A stretch of DNA of 64,000 nucleotides, from positions 1,747,001-1,811,000 of the forward strand of contig NZ_CP060780.1 of assembly GCF_014489495.1 (NCBI RefSeq), read 5' to 3'. The notes under the pieces are model-generated. The model made no database searches, was not told the DNA's origin, and was given only the letters and a program-made list of their open reading frames with translations. The translations under genes and the position numbers were made by a program. The DNA comes from Sphingomonas daechungensis. Lineage in GTDB: Bacteria > Pseudomonadota > Alphaproteobacteria > Sphingomonadales > Sphingomonadaceae. Positions 56,053-64,000 of the stretch are shown here, piece after piece (the first letter of the stretch is position 1; the number at the start of each line of letters is the position of its first letter).

Positions 56053-58457
56053 GGGCTTAAGCCCCACGTCGACGCGGATGATGGTGCCCTTGGTGAATTG
56101 CCCGGCTGCCTGAGCAAGGTCCGAAGGGGTGACTGCTTCCAATTGAGTGCGCAGCTGTTCGTGCGAGCGTAGCCCGCCCGTTTCGACGAACTCGCGCGCA
56201 AGCTTGGCCACGATCTCGTCATTGCTTTGAGCTGCGCTGATATCGCGTCCGAGCAGGTGACCCCTCGCTGAGTCCGTCTCCGCCGCGGTTGGGGGCTGAC
56301 TCGCCAGCCTGGCGAGTTGAGCACGCAGCTCGGTTTCCATCGCGTCAGCCTTGTCCGGATCGACGCCGGTTGAGATCGTTGCCCAGCTCTGCCGTCCGTT
56401 GCTCCTGAAAGAGCTGTAGATGTGATAGACCAGACCCTTGTCACGGATTGCAGAATTGCCGAGCCGACCCGAATAATCGTGCGTCAGAACATAGAGCAGC
56501 ATCCGCCACGCGAGCGCCCCCGGGTGCCGGGAGGGGCCCTTCGACCACATAGCCTAAACCACCTTGAGCCAGAGGTTTGGCGATATGCTCGATGATCCTT
56601 TTCGGGGCCCATTGCTTACTGTCCTGCCTCCCGATGAGCTGACCTCCCGCGACCCCGCCCAGTGACTTTTCGAGGGACGTCACAACCGCTTCTGGTTCGA
56701 CGTTTCCGCTAACAATGACGGCAATTGGCTCGGGGGACTGCTGGCATGGGGCAGCATCCCGTTCGCCATGAGCTGTTGAAGCCGCGTCTCTGGATCCTCG
56801 CTTTTCACCTCCGGAGACGCGGGACCGGACTTTGCGCCGGCAGCAACCTCATCGATAAGCTTTGCCAAATCCTTCGGAGATCCTGATCGCGCCACCGTCC
56901 CCAATCCCGCGAGGTCCGCCGGAGCATCGCCTTGGGATGCAGGGCGAGAAAGCAGCATTTCAACAACGACTGTGTCCGACAGCGGGCTAATCTGCACGAT
57001 GGCTGGCAGGCCGCCTGACAGACGACGAAGCTGCGGAGCTTGTACGGGCACGGATTGTGCACTGGAGCCGACGCGGTCGTTAGCTGACTTCGGGCTACCC
57101 ACTCCCAACGCAGCGGGTTGTGAGTGGCCGGGACCATCCACCCGACTGTGAGCTTGTCCGGCGTCAGATAAGCACGTGCGACCCGCTGCAAGTCCGTCGG
57201 GCTCACCCGTTCGACGGCCTTTGGCAGGGTAAGAAGGGCGTCGAGCGCGCCAATTCCTTCAAAGAATGCGAGCTGATGCGCCGCGTCTTCCGTCGTGAGG
57301 ACGTCTTCGTCGAGAACCCGGAGCAACGAATTCTTCGCGGCAGCCATCTCGGCATCCGGCACCAGCCGGTCACGCAGTAGCGCAATCTTGCCGGCGAGTG
57401 CTCGTTCAAGTTCCGCTTGAGTTGCTTTTGTATCGATCGAGCCGCTGATCGTGAACAGGAACGGGTCATGCGTGGCCGGCAGCCATGTCGCGATATCCGC
57501 GGTTGTGCCTGACAGCCGCGACCCTTCGACGGCTGGGCTGCCGGACCAGCCGCTCTGCCTGGGATTCAGTCCAGGCGAGCCGGCGAGAATCTGCTGAAGA
57601 AGCAGGAAAGCAGGAAAGTCGAGGCTCGTTGCAGCCGGAGCTGGGAAGGCCAGCTGGAAATACTGCTTGTCGACCGCTCCGAGCAGGCGGAAATGCCTCT
57701 CTCCGTGCTGCGGTGCTTCCGCCGTGTAATGCGGAACGGTGACCGATCTTGCGGGAACGTCGGCCAACGCTTTCGCGACAAGCGCGCTGGCGCTGGCGGG
57801 ATCAAAATCCCCAGCGATGGCTAGTACCGCATTTCCCGGCGCGTAGTGGCTCGCGTAGTAGGTCCTCGCGTCGTCGATCGTCAGCCGCTCGACATCGCTG
57901 ACATAACCCGCCATCGGGCTACCGTATGGGTGCGACTGGAGCGCCGTACGAACGACGGCGTCCTGCAGGACTCCTGCCGGGTCGTTCTCGTAGCTGTGCA
58001 GCTCGGTGACTACCGCGCCTTTCTCGATCGCGATGGCTGCCGGATCGATCGTCGTCCGAGCCATTCGATCGGCCTCGATCTTGAGAAGCCGCTCCAGTCC
58101 GTCCTTTGGCATGGTCGCGAAATAAGTCGTCTGGTCCATCGCGGTGTAGCCGTGCCACTCACCGCCGGCGTCGTAGATCAGCTCTGTGGCCGCGGCATAC
58201 GGGAAGTTCTCGCTGGCACGAAATGCGAGATGCTCGAGAAAGTGTGCCAGGCCTGTCTTGCCCGTCACCTCTGCGGCGGAGCCGCTCTTGTAGAGCATCT
58301 GCACGCTGACCACGGGAAAGCTGTGGTCGTCCAGCATGATGACGGTCAGACCATTAGGCAGGTGGCTTACGGAGGCCCGATCGAGATCGAGTTTCGCGAC
58401 CGCGGGTGAAGCCATGGCCATTGCCGCCGACGTCAGGAGCGCAGTGATCGCTTTCAT
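56041..58457 (-). CDS. M16 family zinc peptidase, two-domain (about four frameshifts)
   Basis: About 806 residues after repair. A signal peptide (ALLTSAAMAMASPAVA) is followed by the active M16 half with the inverted zinc motif HFLEH and the distal Glu in VVTELHSYEND. The second, inactive half ends [15 protein letters not shown]. These enzymes cut peptides inside a closed chamber, here in the periplasm. Bases are missing at about 57050, 56727 and twice near 56520. It is divergent from the amine-catabolic operon by 43 bases. Confidence 0.85.
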
Positions 58458-58481
58458 CAAGCGGCATTGAAGCCAAAGCTG

Positions 58482-58495
58482 TAGACGTTAGTCTA
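58482..58495. promoter_or_regulatory. Short dyad before the amine-catabolic operon
   Basis: TAGAC-GTTA-GTCTA is a perfect 5-bp inverted repeat ending five bases before the aminotransferase ATG, in the 43-base divergent gap with the M16 peptidase gene. It overlaps the position expected for the ribosome-binding site, and could be an operator. Confidence 0.3.
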
Positions 58496-58500
58496 GCGTA

Positions 58501-59829
58501 ATGATTGCGGGGCACGTCTTTCATCGCTTCACCTCGGCCGCCCCGCCGATCGCCGACCGGGGCGATGGGCTCTACATCTTCGATGCGAACGGGCGCCGTT
58601 TCGTCGATGCCTGCGGCGGCGCGGCAGTATCGTGCCTCGGCCACGGCCACCCGGAAGTGATCGAAGCGATTGCGCGCCAGTCGGAACGTCTCGCCTACGC
58701 GCACACGGGATTCTTCACGACCGATGCCGCCGAGGAGCTTGCTTCAATCATGGTTGAGCAGTCGCCCGGTTCCCTCGATCGGGTCTGGTTCACCGGCAGT
58801 GGATCGGAAGCGATTGAGGCCGCGCTGAAGCTTGCGCGCCAGTACCATCTGGAACGCGACGATCCCGGTCGGTGCCGCTTGATCGCCCGCCGCCAGAGCT
58901 ACCACGGCAATACTCTTGGAGCGCTTGCCGCGGCGGGAGTATCTGGAGGCGGACGCCGTACGAGCCGCTGCTGATCGACGTCGCCGTGATAGAGCCTTGC
59001 TTCGAATATCACTTTGCCGAGGCCTGGGAGAGCGCGGAGATCTACGCCCTCAGGGCCGCTCAAGCTCTCGAAGAGGAGATTCAGTCACTGGGCCCCGAAA
59101 CCGTCATGGCGTTTATCGCGGAGACGGTTGTCGGAGCGACTTCCGGCGCCGTTCCTCCAGCCGGAGAATATCTCAAGCACATTCGCGAGATCTGCGACCG
59201 GCATGGCGTGCTGTTGATCCTCGACGAGGTCATGTGCGGAAGTGGGCGGACAGGGACTTTCCTGTCTTGCGAGCAGGACGGCGTCGTTCCCGACATCGTC
59301 ACTTTGGGGAAGGGACTTGGGGCGGGCTACCAGCCAATCGGCGCGGTGATGTGCACGAGCGAGGTTTACGATGCCGTCGCGCAGGGTCGGGTGCCCTAAA
59401 GCATGGCCAGACCTACAACGGGCATCCGGTCGGATGTGCCGCGGGATTTGTTGTCCAGCAGGTTATTCGCCGCGAGGGCCTTCTGGGGCGGATCGTGGCA
59501 GCCGGTGAACGGCTGCAGCAACTCCTGTTCGAGCGTTTCGGCGACCATCCAAATGTCGGCGACATTCGCGGCAGGGGACTGCTGGTGGCTCTCGAACTCG
59601 TCGCCGACCGCCAGGGCAAGGAGCCGTTCGATCCCGCTCTGGTCATGCATCAGCGCGCCAAGGCCGATGCCTTTGAGCGCGGCCTCCTCATTTATCCCGG
59701 CGGGGGACGGTCGATGGTCGCATCGGCGATCACATCCTGCTGGCGCCGCCGTACAACGTTACTGACGACGAACTCGAAATGATCGTCGACCTGCTTGTTC
59801 AAACGATGGATTCGATACTGCCCTCATGA
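58501..59829 (+). CDS. Class III PLP aminotransferase (three frameshifts)
   Basis: About 443 residues after repair. Omega-amino acid/diamine type: GDGLYIFDANGRRFVDACGG at the start, FTGSGSEAIEAALKLARQY, the PLP-contacting Asp in LLILDEVMCGSGRTG and the PLP Lys in TLGKGLGAGYQPIGAVM. Relatives act on beta-alanine, 4-aminobutyrate, putrescine or taurine; the substrate is not set by sequence alone. Bases are missing at about 58940, 59395 and 59708. Its stop overlaps the next ATG (ATGA), opening a four-gene coupled operon. Confidence 0.87.
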
Positions 59830-61904
59830 CCCGCGATCCACGCTACGACATCTTGTTCGAGCCAGTCCGCATTGGACCGGTGACCGCGCGCAATCGCTTC
59901 TACCAGGTGCCACACTGCACCGGCATCGGCTGGACGCAGCCTGAAACCCTCGCGCGGCTCCGCGGGATCAAGGCCGAGGGCGGATGGGCGGTCGTCGCGA
60001 CCGAAGAGACCGAGATCCATCCCACCGGGGATTGCGAGCCGTTTCACGAAGGGCGCCTTTGGGATGATCGCGACGTCCCGGCGATGGCGCTCATGGCGGA
60101 GGCGGTGCATGAGCATGGCGCGCTGGCGGCGATCGAGATCATGCACCACGGGGCTTCAACCGCGAACTGGGGGACGCGTCTAGCGCCGCTCGGGCCTCGC
60201 ATCGCCCGATCATCTATTATTCGCCCGTCCAGGCACGCCGAATGGACAAGCAGGACATTCGCGACCTTCGGAATTGGCATCGCGATGCGGCGATCCGATC
60301 GAAGACGGCGGGCTTCGACATCGTCTATGTCTACGCGACGCACGACCTCTCGATCGCGCAGCAATTCCTTGAGAAGCGCAAGAACGACCGGATCGACGAA
60401 TATGGCGGAAGCCTGGAGAACCGAGCGCGACTGCTCAGAGAGTTGATCGAGGACACCAAGGACGCTGTCGGCGACAGATGCGCCGTGGCCGTGCGGATTG
60501 CTGCCGATGAGCTGATGGGTGATGCCGGCCTTACCCATGACGGCGAGGCTCGCGATGTGATCGCCATGCTCGCCGAGCTCCCCGATTTGTGGGACGTCAA
60601 CATCTCGACCTGGCCGAATGACAGCCAGACGTCCCGCTTCGCCAAGGAAGGCTTCCAGGAGCAGTACACGAGCTTCGTGAAGTCGCTGACGACCAAGCCG
60701 GTCGTGGGCGTCGGACGGTTCACTTCGCCGGACACGATGGTGTCGCAAATCCGTCGCGGCATTCTCGATTTCATCGGCGCGGCGCGACCGTCGATCGCCG
60801 ATCCCTTCCTTCCGAAGAAGATCGAGGAAGGACGCATCGACGACATCCGTGAGTGCATCGGCTGCAACATGTGCGTTTCGAGCGACTATACCTCGACGAA
60901 TCTCCGCTGCACGCAGAACCCGACGATGGGGAGGAATGGCGACGCGGCTGGCACCCTGAAATCATCCCGCCGAAAAAGTCGGAAGGATCGGTTCTCGTCG
61001 TCGGCGCCGGGCCGGCGGGACTCGAGGCAGCTCTTGCTGCGGCACGTCGGGGCTTCGAAGTGCATCTTGCCGAAGCGACGTCCGAACTCGGCGGACGCGT
61101 GACGCGCGAGAGCAAGCTTCCGGGCTTTCAGAATGGGCGCGGGTGCGCGACTGGCGGGTGGGCCAGCTTGAGCGGATGGGAAATGTGTCGATCTACCGCG
61201 AGAGCGCGCTTGAGGCCGAGCACGTCCTCGAATTTGGTGCCCGGCACGTTGCCTTGGCCACCGGTTCGACTTGGAGAAGCGACGGCGTCGGCCGCGATTC
61301 TGGTTTCGCGGTGCCTGGCTTCGGTGGTGCAAACGTCTATTCGCCCGACGACTTGATGAGTGGGCGGCTCCCAACAGCGGGTCCGGTAATCATCTGGGAC
61401 GACGACCATTACTACATGGGCGGCGTCCTCGCAGAGCAATGCAGGGCAGCGGGCTTGGAGGTCACGTTGGTCACGCCAGCGGCAACGCTATCGGCCTGGA
61501 CAGTGAACACGCTGGAAGCGGTACCGATCGCCAAGCGGATCGCCCGGCTGGGAATTGATGTCGTGACCTACGCGAGCGTCGTCGGGTTCGACGGCAGTAA
61601 GGTGAAATTGGTTAACGCGCTGACCGGAGAGCAACACGAGCGCCCTTGCGCATCACTGGTAACCGTAACCGCTCGCCTGCCCGACGAGAATTTGTACCTT
61701 TCACTTGAGGAGGTGAAGGACCGGTGGGAAGGCGCAGGGATCGCCTCGATCACGCGCGTCGGCGACTGCTGGGCCCCAAGCACCATCCAGCAAGCCGTAT
61801 ACACCGGTCACAAGTGGGCGCGCGGGCTGGATGAAGCGCCGGAAATCATCATCCCGCGTGAATTGCCGATGATCGAGTCAGGGAGGGTGAAGGTCACGAC
61901 ATGA
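59826..61904 (+). CDS. Trimethylamine/histamine dehydrogenase-family flavoprotein (three frameshifts)
   Basis: About 693 residues after repair. The old-yellow-enzyme barrel has Cys31 (QVPHCTGIG), equal to Cys30 of trimethylamine dehydrogenase (TMADH), which binds FMN covalently. Tyr/His (VYVYATHD), Arg (CAVAVRIAAD) and Asp (STWPND) match the catalytic set. The 4Fe-4S ligands are CIGCNMC plus Cys 11 residues later. ADP/FAD-like domains follow (VLVVGAGPAGLEAALAAARR). Of the TMADH aromatic bowl only the Trp remains; Tyr60 is Glu61 and Trp355 is Asp. This resembles histamine dehydrogenase. It should deaminate a primary or methylated amine and pass electrons to ETF. Missing bases: about 60192, 60930, 61133. 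Confidence 0.86.
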
Positions 61905-63090
61905 GGGCCTTGGTCGCGTTCCTGGCAATCGCCGTCGCCACGCAGGCAGAAGGCCGCGCCCGCGATCTTGGGATTCCATTCGAGGGAACGCCGGGACCGC
62001 TGAACGCAATCACCGACGTTCCCGGCGTCGAAGTCGGACAGAAGACACTGGTCGAGGGCGAGGGCCCACTTATCGTAGGGAAGGGGCCAGTTCGGTCTGG
62101 CGTCACGATCGTCTTCCCCGCGGTCACGGCAATCTGAAGCCAGTCTATGGCGGCTATTTCAATCTCAATGGCAACGGCGAAATGACCGGCCTCGCCTACA
62201 TGCAGGATTTCGGAACGATCAGCGGCCCGATCGGCATCACCAGCAGCAACGCCATTGGTCACGTCTACGCCGGTATCCAGGAATGGGCAGTCCAGCACGG
62301 CGGGGAGGCCGTCTATCCAGTCGTCGCCGAAACCTGGGACGGCTGGCAAAGCGACATCAACGGATTCCACGTTCGGCCCGCCACAGCCAAAGCCGCGCTC
62401 GACGCCGCAAAAAGTGGCCCGGTTGAAGAGGGTGTCGTCGGCGGTGGCACCGGCATGCACTGTTTCAGCTTCAAGGGCGGAATCGGAACGTCGTCTCGTG
62501 CAATTACCGCAGGCGCAAAGTCCTATTCCGTGGGCGTGCTCGTCCAGTGCAACACGGGCGATCGAAAGGTGCTCCGCATCGCGGGTGTTCCCGTTGGCCG
62601 CAACCTCCAGAACAGCTGGCTGCCATGTTACGATCCGCGGCAGTCCCGGCCTGATCAGACGCCGAAATGCGGTACCGAAGGCAGGGCGCTTCCCGATAGC
62701 GGATCCATCATCATCGTCGTCGCGACTGACGCTCCATTGATGCCGGTCCAGCTTAACCGGGTGGCAAAGCGCGCTGCGCTCGGCCTCGCTCGCCTGGGTT
62801 CCTATTCGGGTACCTCTTCGGGGGACCTGATCGTCGCCTTCTCCACCGTGCCGGAGTCCGTGAACGGACCGGACCAGAAAGCACCGTCGCCGCTCACGCC
62901 GATTGCCGACACTGAGGTGAACGCGGTTTTCGAAGCAACCGTACAGGCTACCGAGGAGGCGATCGTGAATGCGCTGGTCGCCGCCCGAACTTCGACGGGT
63001 GCCGACGGGTACACGATGTATGCTCTGCCGCACGGCGAGCTTCAAGCGATCCTGAAACGCTTCGGCAGGCTGGAAGAGCGAAAACCATGA
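61901..63090 (+). CDS. Exported P1-family (DmpA-type) aminopeptidase (one frameshift)
   Basis: About 396 residues after repair. A signal peptide (MRALVAFLAIAVATQAEGRA) is followed by the P1 domain: LGIPFEGTPGPLNAITDVPG, GGYFNLNGNGEMTG, GVVGGGTGMHCFSFKGGIGT. The self-cleavage site is Gly-Ser in DSGSIIIVVATDAPLMP, with Ser as the nucleophile at the start of the beta subunit. P1 enzymes include L-aminopeptidase/D-esterases and beta-aminopeptidases that release beta-alanine. One C is missing at about 62115. It overlaps its neighbours on both sides by ATGA. Confidence 0.88.
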
Positions 63091-64000
63091 ACCTTCCCCG
63101 CGTTACATATTCCAACACCGGCGAGGACTTCTCAGGGGTCCATGCCCATCTCGACGCGATCATTCCCGAGGTCGAGGCGCGCTTGCTGGAGAATATTCGT
63201 CCCAGCTTCATCGGCGGTGAGGATCGTCCTGAAGGCCAGATCGTCACTGCTCGAAGCCCGATCGACTACAGCCTCATCCTCGGCGATTTCCCTCAAGCCG
63301 ACCACGGCATGATCGACGACGCGGTCGAAGCGGCGCAGGCGGCTTATCCGTCGTGGCGCGCGATGGGATGGCCAAGGCGCGTCGGGATCCTCCGTGCCGC
63401 GGCCGACGTGCTGGAGGAGCGCAAGTGGGACCTTTCCGTTGCGTGCCTGATCGAGGTCGGAAAGTCGCGGCTCGAAGCGGTCGGCGAGGTCGAGGAAGCG
63501 ATCGACCTTCTACGTCATTACTGCAACGAGATGGAGCGAACGGACGGCTTCCGCGAAGACCGTCCGGGGCGTCCGCTGCCGAGAAGTGCAGCGTGGTTCT
63601 CAGGCCCTACGGGGTGTTCGCGGTCATCGCGCCGTTCAACTTCCCGGTCGCGCTGTCGGTGGGCATGATGTCGGCGGCGCTCGTGGCGGGGAACACCGTA
63701 GTGTTGAAGCCCAGCGATGCCGCTGGTCTAACGGGTCGCCTGGTCGTCGAAGCGCTCGTCGAGGGCGGCCTACCGCCCGGCGTGCTCAATCTCGTCCAAG
63801 GCGGGCGCGAAACGGGCGAGCTGCTGGCCAGGCACGCAGGTATCGATGGTTTCGCGTTCACGGGATCGAACGCCGTAGGCATGACCATCCTGAGGCATGC
63901 CGTGACCTCACAGGCGACGCGTCCGGTCCTTGCGGAAATGGGCGGAAAGAACCCCGCATTCGTGACCGCCAACGCAGACCTGGCTCTGGCCGCGACGGGC
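63087..64000 (+). CDS. Aldehyde dehydrogenase family protein, 5' part (one frameshift)
   Basis: Truncated by the window end. The N-terminus (RPSFIGGEDRPEGQIVTARS) and VEAAQAAYPSWRAMGWPRR place it near the 1-pyrroline-5-carboxylate dehydrogenase-like group. The NAD-binding/catalytic domain shows VIAPFNFPVALSVGMMSAAL, NTVVLKPSDAAG, GFAFTGSNAVG and LAEMGGKNPAF; the catalytic Cys lies beyond the edge. One base is missing at about 63578. Its ATG overlaps the P1 peptidase stop. It would oxidise the aldehyde made by the flavoprotein or the semialdehyde made by the aminotransferase. Confidence 0.88.

Noticed and set aside
58501..61904. Decayed (pseudogene) catabolic operon because of six frameshifts
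   Set aside because: The same type and density of one-base deletions occurs in essential genes; motifs and start-stop overlaps are intact.
59826..61904. Assignment as N-methylproline (stachydrine pathway) demethylase
   Set aside because: The neighbouring P5C-dehydrogenase-like aldehyde dehydrogenase made this attractive, but the CIGCNMC cluster, covalent-FMN Cys and Trp/Asp pocket fit the TMADH/histamine dehydrogenase branch better; it remains an alternative, not the main call.

Overview
The window looks like a chromosome segment of a sphingomonad-type alphaproteobacterium (Sphingomonadales, possibly a small-genome Sphingomicrobium/Sphingomonas relative). The evidence is high G+C, very tight gene packing with ATGA/TTGA start-stop overlaps, an alphaproteobacterial ChvG/ChvI-HprK-RapZ-PTS operon next to pckA, an alphaproteobacterial LexA operator (GTTC-N7-GTTC), HdaA, and an lptD-surA-pdxA-ksgA operon. 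Taxonomy is inferred from gene order and protein character only; there is no rRNA or tRNA gene in the window.

A technical point governs the whole annotation. About 60 net single-base deletions, nearly all within short G or C runs, break the reading frames of about 36 genes, including essential ones (aspS, guaB, pyrG, tpiA, lptD, purM). Every shift is in the same direction (one base missing). I read these as homopolymer undercalls in the assembly, not as pseudogenes. I give repaired gene spans and approximate break positions.

Layout. 1-4.2 kb: 3' end of comEC, a DUF4242 gene, and a leftward ppiD-lexA-VOC group with a LexA box. 4.4-8.3 kb: tpiA, secG, pyrG, trxB. 8.3-11.3 kb: a remnant of the exosortase-A-associated set (carrier protein, acyl-CoA ligase, PLP decarboxylase). 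11.3-16.8 kb: truA-fmt, recR, def, a Cys-rich copper-storage-like protein, SOS-box rmuC, and a META-domain lipoprotein. 16.8-21.9 kb: leftward operon chvI-chvG-hprK-rapZ-EIIA(Man)-HPr-rRNA/tRNA methyltransferase. 22.1-24.9 kb: pckA behind a regulator-rich intergenic region, an uncharacterised gene behind a strong RNA hairpin, and a DUF4136 lipoprotein. 24.9-29.6 kb: SPFH-NfeD-DUF885 operon, a CitE-like lyase and a NUDIX protein. 29.6-36 kb: guaB, rsmB, TPR protein, and ksgA-pdxA-surA-lptD (to 38.3 kb). 38.5-46.9 kb: pepA-holC-ndk, cls, purM-purN-mmcQ, DUF2066-hdaA. 46.9-50.2 kb: I78 inhibitor, rnd, aspS. 50.3-56.1 kb: a complete tripartite RND efflux operon. 56-58.5 kb: an M16 peptidase.

The most interesting region is 58.5-64 kb: four genes joined by 4-bp ATGA overlaps encode a class III aminotransferase, a trimethylamine/histamine-dehydrogenase-family flavoprotein, an exported P1 (DmpA-type) aminopeptidase and an aldehyde dehydrogenase (cut by the window edge). 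The flavoprotein keeps the cysteinyl-FMN Cys, the 4Fe-4S ligands and the catalytic residues of trimethylamine dehydrogenase, but has lost two of the three aromatic-bowl residues in a pattern closer to histamine dehydrogenase. Together they look like an uncharacterised pathway that releases and oxidises a primary amine or diamine, with beta-alanyl amines as one testable substrate class.

No stretch over 300 bases lacks a gene; the longest is the 250-base chvI-pckA region. I saw no CRISPR array, insertion sequence, prophage, tRNA or rRNA.
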